Of a stretch of DNA of 64,000 bases, positions 42,770 to 54,700 are shown piece after piece. Under the pieces are notes generated by a model. It worked only from the letters and a program-made list of their open reading frames with translations. It was not told the DNA's origin and did no database searches. Position 1 is the first letter of the stretch, and every line of letters starts with the position of its first letter. Source of the DNA: Cristatella mucedo (taxonomy: Eukaryota > Bryozoa > Phylactolaemata > Cristatellidae). Location of the stretch: positions 287,001 through 351,000 of the forward strand of contig WPIO01000126.1 of NCBI GenBank assembly GCA_009760855.2. The letters are read 5' to 3'. Position numbers and translations under genes: made by a program.

Positions 42770-45700
42770 TGGCAGATTGGTCAACTATGCCTCCTAAAAA
42801 GTCACATCTTCAGAATCATAATGGCATACTGTGTAGCTTCTATTCGGCTGTACATATAGTTCAAAACTTCTGCACCAGCTGCTGTGCTCAAAGACATTAA
42901 TGCTGGATGCCGGCCGATGTCCTTTAATTAAATGACAATTAAACCAAACTAATAAGAAACCCAAGTACAGCCGTCCCTCATATATCGCAGTTAATCAGTT
43001 CCAGACTCTACCCCAATAAGTGGATTTCCGTGAAGTAGGATTCTTTATTTATAAATCAAGTATGTTTGCAGTTAGATCATAGATACCCAGTTAACGACCC
43101 TCTAAATACGGTTCTTAACATTAGTAGAGCCTTCTGGACATGAAACAACACCCCTTTAGTCATAATTACACTCCTATTACCCTATATATTCGACAAAATA
43201 AGAGAAAATAAGACAGACGTTACAAATATCTTATTATTATTGTACAATTAATTACACTAAGATAGCCAATCAGTGAACAGCACACTCTGATTGGCTTGGT
43301 TTCACCATGCCCAATGATTTTTTGGAAAAAAGTTCGTGCCCACAAACAAGGAGCGATCGAGTGAATGCACGGTGAAATGGCGGTGAAAGATTCTTGTGGG
43401 TGCTCGAATACAGATTTTAATTTTAATAAATGTGTACAATTGACTCAAGACAACCGAACACACTGTTTCATTTTCATTATCTCGATCAAGTTTTTAATCT
43501 ATATGTTAAAAACCGCGATAGAGTGAATCTGCAGAAGTCGAAGCTCTAAATGGCTAGGGACGACTGCAGCCAGAATGGGGACATTAGCACCATGCATGGA
43601 GGTGCTGTACTGAGACAAAGATTGCATAATTTGCTTGTAATCTCTGTATCCCCGTTTTTGGGCAGTCCGATGTCTAAAACCAGCATTTCAAAAATTGGTT
43701 TCGCTATGGAGGGAGTCTGCAGCATCCATAAACACGGCAATAGGGGATTGTGATTTACTATGAAAGCAGTGCACAGTTACGGTTTTGACCCCTTAAAGAA
43801 TTCCTTGCTGTGCCCCTGTGTCCAGCATAAGCAGTTGCTTAATCGCAATGGCTGGTATTGTGTAAGCTAAAACTGTAGCTTCGTAGTGGCAGGTCTGCAG
43901 GAACATGCCATCAATATATATAATTGGTGTTGGGGGTCATATAAAGGTCGGCTGATTCAACAGCTCATTTATATAGCAGCAGAAGAGCCTTAGGGAATGC
44001 CACTTCCCACCTACTTGGTGAGCTAACTTAAACATACTATCTGGCTTGTGAAGCGCTAGTACCTAACCCCGGGTAAGACAGGGGCTAACTGGAGTGCTCC
44101 GTATATCCAATAAATTTAGTCAAGCCTAGGCCTTAGGCCTTTCTATCGCCCCTAGGCCTTAGCCTGGTGCTTGACTTCTTCACGACTCAAGTCTATGGTG
44201 GGTTATCCTTAATTGTCCACTACAAGTGGGACTTGTAGCCTTCTGGTAGCTGTAAAAATGTGACTGCTGAATCGGCTGGCATTTACTGTTCCCATTGCTT
44301 AGCAGTGGCTCTTGGTAGATAAGCGATATAGAAAAACTCGTACTGGGATCCACTCGGAGCCACGACAGCCTTCCACGGCCTGCAACTGCATACCTGAATG
44401 CTGCACTAGTTCGAGCCCCATCAATCCTTTGTTCACTCAGGATGCAAATGAAGCTTTTTCTCTTGTTTGTCTTTCCGAATTATTTATAGAGAGCAAAACT
44501 CATGCCCACAATTTTGGCTCAATTCTATCGTTTTTCCAGCTGCCGACTTCGGCCGACTACCTTTCTAGCCTGTCTTTACTGCTCTGCATCACACTTTAAT
44601 TTGAAGCAGGCAATAAGGTGGAAAGAAACCAAGAGTACAATACACAACTCCCCTACATAACATTAACTTGATCTTCGTAGATGTTCATATGCAGATACTG
44701 ACAGTAACTAGAGAAAGTACAGCAAAAGAGTACTTAATATTACTCGACGAATGTGACAAGAAATCAAGTGCCTTCAAAACGTCAGCAAACATTTCACAAA
44801 CAAGCACAATAAACGTACAATTGTGCACTCCAAATTTACTATGATATGCAGCGGTAGATGCATTTGGCTTGTTCAAGCTATATGAAACACAATGACACTC
44901 ACCTGCTGATTCTCAAACGAAGGAATCTCTGCAGTCCACATACTTGTCATCAGAACAATTTGGTGCTTGATCTATAACGACGAGAATCACAAGCACAATC
45001 CATGCACTGCCACATCGTGGCTAAAATGTTGAACAACCTGCTTATTAATGTGCTAATCACGGTACACACCACAACAAAAATTGTCATCGACACTAACCAA
45101 GCAGTTTCTATAAAAGAATGCAAAGCGCTAGACTATAAACGAATGGTAGAGCTTCCTTTTCTGTTGCAGGTGGCAGTCTCGAAATCAAACTCAAAAAATG
45201 TAAAAAGCCTGATAACTAAACAAAGAAATCTTACCCCTTAAGTGCTTGATTAGCTGTGGTCAATTTTAGGCCCGATTGCATCGACAGAATTTAGGAATTG
45301 TGCCACATTAACTCCACAGGCTATTGCATAGATAAAGTCTCAATGTTAAGCCTTGCCATAGAAACTGTCAAGAGTGCATTAATTATAAGAACGATTAGCC
45401 TTTCTAAATAAGTCAAATGACCATTTATGACCTCGATTATAAAAAAAACTAGAAAAATCAAACCGTTTTGCCATTTCCCCCAACCATGAAACCTGAATGA
45501 TACATTATGGAGCAAACTGGAGACATGATAGGTCAAAAATCGACAAAATCCACATTACCATGCGAACAAATACATTGGTAATGACTAGCATGCAGTCCCG
45601 GGTGCCAGCTAGGTCACAAGGCTGGTATCCTTCATTGGATATCAAAAAGCAACACCCGTGTTTCATTTCTGGTTTGCACAGTCCAGATAAGGAAACCAGT

Positions 45701-45810
45701 ACAAGTTTTTGTATCTGCCTGAAAATTGATAAGGATTTTAACACTGCTACTCAAATAAAAATGCATTCCTTTAATTAATATTTCAAACAATTTTGATACA
45801 TCTGATAGAA
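42770..45810. other. Repeat-poor stretch with no supportable gene
   Basis: About 3 kb of AT-rich DNA. Frames such as 44312-44599 (plus) have no recognised motif. No tRNA or splice-supported exon was seen. Confidence 0.5.
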
Positions 45811-45811
45811 A

Positions 45812-45956
45812 ATAATAGCTGATTTAACAGCCTTTACTGTTATCACCACCGCATGCAGCAGCAATAAAGAATCGCCCACCACAGAATTCGAACTCACGAC
45901 ATCGGGACCGTGGTCGTGAAAAGGAACCGCCTTACCTGGTGTGCCATCACGGCGTT
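45812..45956 (-). repeat. tRNA-derived SINE
   Basis: The reverse of the SINE: 'tatcaccaccgcatgcagcagcaataaagaatcgcccaccacagaattcgaactcacgac...aaccgccttacctggtgtgccatcac'. Confidence 0.85.
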
Positions 45957-46034
45957 CTGCCCACACTAAACTAAGTGTAATAAGCAAACCATGCAAATCT
46001 ATCCAGTAGCAGGTTTAGGATTGTTGGTATTATA

Positions 46035-46125
46035 AAAATAATAATACATTTGTATAGCACCCACAGAGAACTAACTCTCTTTCTATGCATTTTAAATGTG
46101 CTGCAAAGAAAGCATGATCAAAAAC
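46035..46125 (-). mobile_element. L2-like LINE 3' end
   Basis: 'aataataatacatttgtatagcacccacagagaactaactctctttctatgc...gctgcaaagaaagcatgatc', the reverse L2 terminus. Confidence 0.8.
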
Positions 46126-47567
46126 GCTGTCCAGGCTTAAAATTAAAGACACTTTTTCTAACATTCAATAGATAAATTTTCCATCTTCCGGTCCAGGTGC
46201 TACAACATGACGGATTAAAGGCAAAAAAAGTGGTTTTGGTATCCAAATTATATCACATGAGTGAGAATTTGTTCAAACCAATAATGGAGCTTGTAGAGCT
46301 TGCTAAGTATAGCACAAGCAACAAAATTCATGGCCTTACTTATAGTATTTAAAGACGATACAGACCTCAACGAAATAACCAGCCCCTAGGACTAAATGTC
46401 AATCGTTTCCCAAACGTTCGTAGACATAATTATAGTGACTAATCATTAAACATGCCCAAGTTTCTCGGTAGTATCTAAATACCGGTTTTGCTAAAACTCA
46501 AATGTCCTAGTTTTTCCTAATTTCCAAGTCACAAACTGTTGATCTATTTCTGTTTATGAATAGAAATGGTTCTGAATAGAAATGTACACCTTCAATGGGC
46601 CATTTGGCCATTTAATTTTGACATTTATCTACTGATCTTGATTATGAATACGAATCAACTTATTTTGAGAGACGACTAAATCTGAGCTGAGGTCAAAATG
46701 AGTAAGTAGTTATGTTTATTACCTTCGGTTTCTACAGGTCGCTGGTTCAACTCCATTGGACTATGTATTCTTCTTTATTTTTTAAGACTACAACGTCTCT
46801 CTATTGTGCCCAGTGCAATGCCATCCAGCATATGGTCCAGGCTACTTAATTTTTAACGGGGTAGCCTACGAAAATTGGGTAAAAAATCAATTATTTTTTT
46901 TAGTGGTCTTTTAAACGGTAAACCTATCAGGAATGTAATCCCAAATTTGGACGATCGACACATAACTGGATTTTTTTTTAAATCAAAGACTGATGTTGTC
47001 TAACCGGAAATATACCGGAAGTGAGTAACTGTCGTCCTTTGTTATGATTTTCGCTCATATTTCTTCATGATTTGCTTAACCAGACCGATAAATACATCAA
47101 ATAATAACTTGTTCGCTATAAAATAAAGTAAATCATGGTCACGAATCATTAGTCTATCTGTACAAGTAAATTGTGTGGGGGCACCTGCAAGGTCCGATAA
47201 AAGTTGTAACATGTTTGATTGTGTAGCTATACCCAAGCTGCCTAGATACGCGGCATTCCCTGGTGGTAACACCACGGCCAAAGCCTATTAATGCAATGAG
47301 TTCCTTGCCGGTACTGTTTCCATCAAAGATTGCAACGTATTTGGATCATGACTGAACCGGAAGTAATAAAGACGGCGTCCCCCCCCCCGACGACTGTAAA
47401 GCTATAGCATAATCGCGGGCAGGGAAAGCAGCAAACAGCTATTGCTATGGAGGTTGACCTCTGAGCCGGATGCATACAGCCAATCCAACATCCACTTCCG
47501 ACCTCTTGCATCTGCCGCCATTTCATCAAACAGACACGTGTTGGACGTTCTCCCACAAGCTTCCAAG

Positions 47568-48116
47568 ATGAATGGTTCAATGCTACGCTCGCGTCGTTCT
47601 TCAACTATTGGGCAGTGCATGGCTGGTGCTGTGAGTGCAGGCCGTGATGCAACTCGAGTAAATGAAGGAGTTTCGGTGAGTAGTGTAGGGGAATCGAGCG
47701 GCCCTCGGAAACGTGGACGACCGCGGGTACTGCCGGTTAGACCCGCGGGTGGTGTCGCCACGCCCACACCCAAAAAACCACGGGTAGTTAAAGAGAAAGA
47801 AGAGAACGAGGGTGATACTTTTATTTTTGGAAATCGTCTTTTTGATGTTGCCGCACTGGCTACGGCGTTGATGGCTTTCGCTCGGTGCCCGGCTTGTAAC
47901 AGCAAAGTGTATTGTACGGAAACTGACCTAGTGGGTCTTGCGAGTACGCTTGTACTTAGATGTAGGAGCAGCAATTGCAAAAATAGTCAGTTTAACATGC
48001 CTTTCTATCCGTCGCCTAGCAGGGAAGAGATGAAAGCCTTGCGAGCTGCAAATGAAGAAAGCAGTGAGAAGATGGAAGGTTGCCAAGCAAGGTCATGTAA
48101 GGTCGACAGAGCCTGA
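47568..48116 (+). CDS. Mutator-like transposase, N-terminal frame (AT-hook and zinc-ribbon-like part)
   Basis: The frame is open from 47442; the ATG at 47568 is the first one giving a sensible start (MNGSMLRSRR). It has a basic AT-hook-like GPRKRGRPR followed by a PTPKKPR nuclear-localisation-like patch. The second half, CPACNSKVY ... LVGLASTLVLRCRSSNC, has a C-x2-C ... C-x4-C pattern like the zinc-binding N-terminus of animal Mutator-like transposases. It ends at 48116, 65 nt inside the start of the next frame, and the two frames differ by +1. It is most likely the front part of one protein separated by a frameshift; a small intron or a programmed shift cannot be excluded. Confidence 0.65.
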   Translation: MNGSMLRSRRSSTIGQCMAGAVSAGRDATRVNEGVSVSSVGESSGPRKRGRPRVLPVRPAGGVATPTPKKPRVVKEKEENEGDTFIFGNRLFDVAALATALMAFARCPACNSKVYCTETDLVGLASTLVLRCRSSNCKNSQFNMPFYPSPSREEMKALRAANEESSEKMEGCQARSCKVDRA

Positions 48117-49437
48117 GCTGCCCCTGAACATTGAGGCAATTTATGCTGCTAGGAGCGTTGGGCTAGGAAGAGCAGGGGCTGAAAAACTTTTTGGGTTGTT
48201 AGATTTACCTCCCCCTATCCCATCTAAACGCTACACTGACTGTGTGAAAGCAATTGCAGCTGCAGCTACGAAAGAGGCTGAACTGTCAATCGTGAGAGCT
48301 GTAGAAGAGGAGAAGGCTTTAGCTAACTCGTGTGACATCACCATCGCCGTCGATGAGACGCGGAGGACCCGTGGCTTTCAATCGAAGCATGGGGTAGCAA
48401 CAGGCACTTCCCTTAAAACAGGAAAGGCACTAGATGCAGAAGTGCTCAGCTTAACATGCAAGGTTTGTGCAGCTGGTAAGCAAAGAGAGCATGACTGTGA
48501 TAAAAATTTCAGTGGCACGAGTGGTGCAATGGAAGGGGAAGGGGCAAAACGTATGTTTGAACGCTCACTAGAAACCCGTGGTGCACGGTATGTTAGGTAT
48601 CTAGGGGATGGTGATTCCAAAGCTTGGCAAAGTGTAACCAAACCGTATGGAGAGACAGAAATAACAAAACTGGAGTGTATAGCGCATGTCAGTAAAAGGC
48701 TGGGCACTGCTTTGCGCAACCTTAAACGAAAGAAAGCGAAATACCCAGAGGTTAAGGGCGGGTTCGGTGGAAAGGGTGGGCTAACTTGCCAAATAGCTAG
48801 TAGGTTGCAGCAACACTTTGCCCGTGCGGTGACAGAGAATACGAACAATCTAGAGGGCTTGAAGAAGGCTGTATGGAAATCTTTTTACCATACTTTCTCC
48901 ACTAATCAGGAGCCAGATCACAGGTTCTGTACGAAAGGTGCGTCGTCTGAATGTCCCTATGAAAAAGCTGTAGCAAGTAATACGGTTTATGACCATGCAA
49001 AATCAAGACATCACGTACTAAAACCAGGGATAAAACAAGCCGCAAAGGATCTGTATGAGGATAAACTACCCGATGACCATCTAAAAATATGTTTGCATGG
49101 TCATACCCAAAATCATAATGAGTCCCTCCACAACCTAATCTGGGCAGAGGCTCGAAAGAGTGAATATACAGGCTTGTCAGCAGTTCGAGTGGCAGTGGCT
49201 GATGCCTGTCTACAGAAGAATGAAGGGATGTGTGGTCGTATCCCAGTTTTCAGAAGGTTAGGCATTCCTGTGGGCAGGTATATGAAGTTGTTCCTGAAGA
49301 ATTACGACAGTGAATCCAAGAGAGCTAATCTGGCAAAGGCGAAATACAACCTCAAGAACAAAGGTGTACGTAGGAAGCCTGTACAAAGGCATACAAATGA
49401 TAACTCATACTGCCCAGGTGATGGACCATTTATGTAG
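48052..49437 (+). CDS. Mutator-like transposase, DDE catalytic frame
   Basis: A 461-residue intact frame. Landmarks: NIEAIYAARSVGLGRAGAE (26-44); first catalytic Asp D101 in the strand block TIAVDETRRTRGFQSKHGV; GKALDAEVLSLTCKVC (124-139); second Asp in RYLGDGDSKAW (D186 or D188) followed by KLECIAHVSKRLGTALRNLK; Glu E357 in HNESLHNLIW. This D, D, E layout and the surrounding words match the Mutator-like transposase domain family in ticks, molluscs and other animals (recalled, not searched). It would cut and paste the element's DNA ends in the nucleus. The long frame with all three acidic residues suggests a young or recently active copy, apart from the +1 offset from the N-terminal frame. 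Confidence 0.82.
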   Translation: MKKAVRRWKVAKQGHVRSTEPELPLNIEAIYAARSVGLGRAGAEKLFGLLDLPPPIPSKRYTDCVKAIAAAATKEAELSIVRAVEEEKALANSCDITIAVDETRRTRGFQSKHGVATGTSLKTGKALDAEVLSLTCKVCAAGKQREHDCDKNFSGTSGAMEGEGAKRMFERSLETRGARYVRYLGDGDSKAWQSVTKPYGETEITKLECIAHVSKRLGTALRNLKRKKAKYPEVKGGFGGKGGLTCQIASRLQQHFARAVTENTNNLEGLKKAVWKSFYHTFSTNQEPDHRFCTKGASSECPYEKAVASNTVYDHAKSRHHVLKPGIKQAAKDLYEDKLPDDHLKICLHGHTQNHNESLHNLIWAEARKSEYTGLSAVRVAVADACLQKNEGMCGRIPVFRRLGIPVGRYMKLFLKNYDSESKRANLAKAKYNLKNKGVRRKPVQRHTNDNSYCPGDGPFM

Positions 49438-50772
49438 AAAATTAGAAAGCCCCGAAAAAGTAAACCGAGTTGCTCACGTGCCTGTCTGCCACTGTATACT
49501 GTCCGAGCTGAACAGAACGACTGCCTTTTTCAAGGCAGTTGTCGGTATGTGCATTATGCAGTTTGTGCTGCAAATATTTGCCAGCATTATTGGTCTCTTG
49601 GTTGTCGGTTGTCTTTGGTTGCACTCGCCAGAACTTCCGGTTTTGGCTATGAAGGCTGCAATGATGGATGCTGGCAAAACGTTGTCCAAGGACAACTTTC
49701 ATCACTATCGATGAATGCTGAGACTCTGAGCTTCTCCAGAAACTTAAATAAGCATCATCTGCAACTCCATTTACCACTGAATGCACTACGGACTTCCACT
49801 TACTCCATGTTCATTCTAGGTCATTGCAGTTGCTTGTTACCACTGTTTGCCTTATAAATTTACAGCTTCGTCAAAACTCGGCCGATCGGTATGAAATTTG
49901 AAATACATGCTCTTATGTATGTGTTTCGATGTTTTATGGCGACAAATATAGTAACAATCTTGCTATTCGTCACCTACATGCTTTGGCAGCTTAAAGTGGC
50001 TTCTGTGAGTGCTGTCACAGCAGTAGTACTTGGTACCTGGTAAATTGTACAACTTGGTCGATACTGGGCCGATCTATGTGAAACTTGGAATATAGGTGGA
50101 GCTCACCTGCCTCGAAACTCAACCCCTCTACATGTATGCATGATGGGTGTGTATGAATATAATGTGCCTGTGACAAAGTGTCCGTGGGTGTGTTCGTGAT
50201 GACAGTCAACAGTTTAAGATGTCAAATTTTTTTTAAAGTTTTTTTGTGGGCGGTGAGTCTCCAGTCGATTGTCTTGCATTTTTTAAGCGGTTTGCCATAT
50301 TTCTACAATTATGTTTTAATCCTCGAAAAAATTTGGAACTGATTTAACCAGCAGTGCTATACGTGACCTTGGACTTTTAAAGGTCATAAGAAGGTCAAAA
50401 CAGCAGCTATTATACATCAAACGATAGGTAATGCTACCAGTGTTCTTCGTGCCAATTTTCATGCCAATCAGTTGACTGGTCTTCGTACAATATTTTATAA
50501 ACATGCTTTTGGAGGGACAACTCCCCTGTTGGCGGCCATTTTGGGGGATAACTCCCAATACTGCCGGACTTACCCCCTTACCTTAGATCGAAAGCAACTA
50601 GTATATCCCTGTATACTTATTTACAGTACGCAAGCACGCACGCAGAGATATTTGTATGCATATGTAGACATGCATACAGGATGGACAGGGTAACCCAACC
50701 AAGGCTACCACACAAAGCTAGGTAGATTTTGCTGATGCTTAAATACATATACAAAACAAATATTACCTGCAG
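49438..50772. other. Non-coding DNA between the transposase and the SLF2-like gene
   Basis: No gene is supported. Two imperfect copies of a block of about 45 bp ('cagcttcgtcaaaactcggccgat' at 49863 and 'caacttggtcgatactgggccgat' at 50050) occur in the same orientation. Inverted 'gggacaactcccc / gggggataactccc' sequences lie near 50514-50559. Part of this may be the transposon's right side. Confidence 0.4.
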
Positions 50773-51665
50773 CTAAGAGTAGACTTCCTTTGGCATACAT
50801 GCAAGTGCTTCCAAAGCACCAGAACCAAGTTGGTCCTTGAATAAATTGATGGGTCACTACCAAGTACTAAGGAAGGCTGATGAGATTGAAAGTCGACAGA
50901 GGCCCCGGGAAGCAGGCAGTAAAACGCTCACGAGCTACAAGGGTGCAACAAAATTTTACGGTTGGCATGCTAGCCTTTGGAAGTCAACGGTGAAGTATTA
51001 CACTAACAAGGCTTCACAGGAATAATGCACCAAGCCTAAAATACTCAATGACATACCTCCATGATATCCGGGACACGAAAGGAGCTTCTTATTCTACGCT
51101 CTTTCTCTTTAAGGCTTGTGTTTATCTTATGGAGATCGGCCTATAAGCATAGCCCACAGTCATTGGGCTATACATTTCATAAAACTGACTACAAATTCCA
51201 CAGAGCTGCACCTGCTAGAACAACCCAGCAATTATACAGACCTGCTCGTCTTTGTCCAATGCATACAGATTAACACTGAAGAACAGCAGATGAAGCAGAG
51301 TGGCTGTCAAGTAAAGGTCGACCTCCTGGCCACGTACGGGAAGGGCGATAGACTGCTCAATGTTTATCAGCATTTTTACCTGTGACAGTAAACAGGACAA
51401 AATGCAATAGCTTGTCAAATTTGCCAGTAACTTCAAGCTACTAGAAAGCGCAGAGTCAGCAACTTTCTATAGTCAGCCCGATCGACGACCAGACCAATCC
51501 ACGAACCTGTCATGATGGCTGCTTGGGCTAAGTTGTAACTAAAGTAAGCAAGCATGCCTCATCAAATCAGCCAGATTCACATCAGGGTAAGGATGCTGAA
51601 TTGCCCCAAATTGTATGAGCTATCAGACATGGGACTCTTACGCTGGCTCTGTACTGAGGTAGTGG

Positions 51666-51734
<69 letters not shown>

Positions 51735-54700
51735 GTAGATAGGAGCAACACATGCAGCCATGTCCAATGTCAACGAAACACGGCATCATACAATGTTATA
51801 TTACATCGGAAGCAAAGTAGAGAAACCCAAAAAGGACGTGTTATTTCCATCTACAGTAAGACTGTTAGTAATCCCCTTAGCCAGTGCATAAACCTGAAGC
51901 AAGTGCGACTCACCCGGCTGTTGGGTCACTTAATAAAACTGCTGTGGCCAGTGACCTTTCCCCTCATGCCACCAGCCAGGCTACTGCTATGAGCCGTACG
52001 GCTGCCACTTTTACCACTTACATCCGACATGCTTGGCAATAATGGTCAATGGTTGAAAAGCTTCCACTATACTACCATATAGTGCATCTCGTTAATAAGC
52101 TAGACTACAGCTGGAATACTGCAAAACCTACGCCTAAAGCAAACATTATTTATTAGCAAACATTACTAATTCGGAGGCATCTACCATGCGAGCCTGCTTC
52201 CATGCTAAAGAGTATGCTCACGGACCAATCCCTAAATAAAAGCCAAGGCACTACATATATGGAAAACTCACGCTGAAAAAAATACCAAAAACAGAGCAAA
52301 TCGCCTTAGGGCTGTATGAGCAACATGAACATTGCACAATGTTAAGAGTGATTTAGTCGCACAACCATGACCCGATATGCCTAACCTCTCCGAATCCATA
52401 AAAACTAGCATGACCACAACTACGTAAATGGAGATAAGACTTCATTGGTTACAATTGCACTCACACAAGATTCAATAGTCGTTAGCTAAACAGTGTTCTG
52501 GTCATAAGTACACCGGTGAACAAACTCCCATCAGCAAACAACTGGCCCGGTTTCAGTCTCTAGAGATGAGCAATGCCACTGCAAGAAATAGCCAGAATTC
52601 TTCAGCAGCCATGGATTTATTTATACAGTTGTACTGTTTCATATCCTATCGGTGAATTGGCATACCCAATAATTATTAACCGAAACTCAGATCGCCAGCC
52701 AGCTAGGTGGGCAGTTGCACATCAAATACAAGAATGTTCGGCACATTGTGCAGCAGAGAGAATGAGAAGACGCTGCAACATAACTAACGCAATGAGTGCA
52801 TTACCTTTAGCCCATTTATGTCATCAAAGTCGATGGCATCGAATAGAAGCTGCTGGAGAGTAGCGTATGCTAGTCGACAGCGGACGAATGGCACCACCTC
52901 TGCTTCGTTGAATGTAAAGAATTCAGCAGCACGAAGACGTGTATGATGGTGACAGCGAGAAAGTAGTACAGCCAGCTTGCGTGCTATGTTGCTTCCCTAG
53001 TAAGTAAAACGTTAGGAACAATCCCATGCAGTTAACCAACTGATATTAAAAACAAGATTGCTAGAAAAAAAACTGACGTCTTAAAAGGGTCGCGTCGGGT
53101 ATCCTTGGCATAGGGCCACCGGATGTGTCCTTTCAGCCTTCCTATGACTGTGATTTATTATCCTGTGCAAGGTCAAGGTCTGAGCCATTATGGGCTTAAT
53201 TAATGCTGGCTATGCCTAAGACTAAAGAGATGATGAGATGAAATCTAGTGAGGGGTATACGAAGAACGGGCATCCACGACATTTACAACAGCTATAATAC
53301 ACAGCATGCAAGGTTGGCTCTCACCTTCTCTTGCCACGTACTCTTGGAAAGAGCACAAAGCATTGCACCGACGAAATAAACCATCTCAAAGTCAAAGTAC
53401 CACCTGTAATTAATTTTCGGCAAAGATACTTTCACATTGACCAAGGTTCGAGGAGAACTCAAGCAACAACTGCACTCGGTGAAACAAAAAAGGACAACTG
53501 CCAAATACCAGCAATTCTAGAGTCTAACAGAATATTTGTGTCAATATTTAAAAAAAATCGTTGACTTACCCGGTAAACTTGATATCTAGTGCAAGAAGAA
53601 TCATACCCAAGATCATGGTCTCAATTTCACTGTCAGTATAGACAAGTCTGCAACAACAGAGTGAGATTCAAACAGTGTATTATCACCAGAAGAGATTGCA
53701 CCAAATACCACCAAAACCCATCAGCTCTATCTACCAATAGGCTTGGCACAATTGATAACAGCTTCAGTAAAGCAGACCCAGATGAGCACGGAGTTACAGC
53801 TCGGAGATACGGTTACATTGATCTTGCAGCATTGCTCCCAATTTTGTACTGCAATGCTACTATCACCACTAAAAACCACTGGAGCTTGGGTAAATTGCTA
53901 GTCTGTTTGTGAACAAAAGAGTTGTTAAGTTAAGAGGTATGCACACAACAGTAAAAGGCTGCCACCCCCTTACAGGTGTGGTGGGAGCAATTACCCGTTT
54001 TACAGGATTTTTGCGGAACAACTAATTTGTGCTTACGAATCACGGAGTTCATATTTACGAAGTGCTAAATTGAACTCTACATGACCGTCACGGTACTGTT
54101 CAGCTCAACCGAAGTCCATAAAGTGCACTAGGGCAAAAATGGTGCGCTTTTGCCAAACTCCCCAGTGAACCAGCCTTTAATTACAGAGTGCTTTACTTAC
54201 TAGTGCACGATTGAGCAAGTTTCACTAACCGGGACATAGAAACCAGCGGTCGTGAGTCTTGTGCGCCCTTTTGAATGCTTATCTGAGCGTGATAATTGGG
54301 GCACTTCTGCTGGCCAATGAGGATACTTTACTTTTCAAGACTAATATCGGTTTCCTTGCAGCAGGTTGTAAAGCACCCTTATGGGGATCAAGTTCTCTAA
54401 GGGTGCTGTACAAAAGAAACTACGATGGTGATTATTATTATTTTTTATCATTATCATCGGGCAGCAGGCACGCGTCCAAGTAGGCTACGGTAAGAATTCT
54501 CAAGGTTAATCGAGAAAGCCTTAAGGTGTCCCAAGTCAGGATAGCCATCACAGAGACAACTTAGCAAGATCCTCCCATAAAGACACCCTGAGGTCGAAGC
54601 GACCGAGAAGCCTCAGCCGGCCAATCCTCCAAGCGAGGCAACCATGAATGGTGCCAGCTTCCAACAGGCTACTCGTGTCACAGCAGATGCACCGGCTACC

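Larger units (their letters stand above)
46855..50220 (+). mobile_element. Mutator-like DNA transposon (left end defined, right end uncertain)
   Basis: The left border is proposed at AACGGGGTAGCCTACGAAA (46855-46873), because a second element starts with almost the same 19 bases at 63372 (18 of 19 identical). Inside are two overlapping plus frames for a Mutator-like transposase (47568-48116 and 48052-49437). I could not find an inverted copy of the left end on the right side, so the right border is only a guess within the AT-rich DNA after 49437. CCGGAAGT-type motifs lie in the left non-coding part near 47019 and 47354. Confidence 0.6.
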
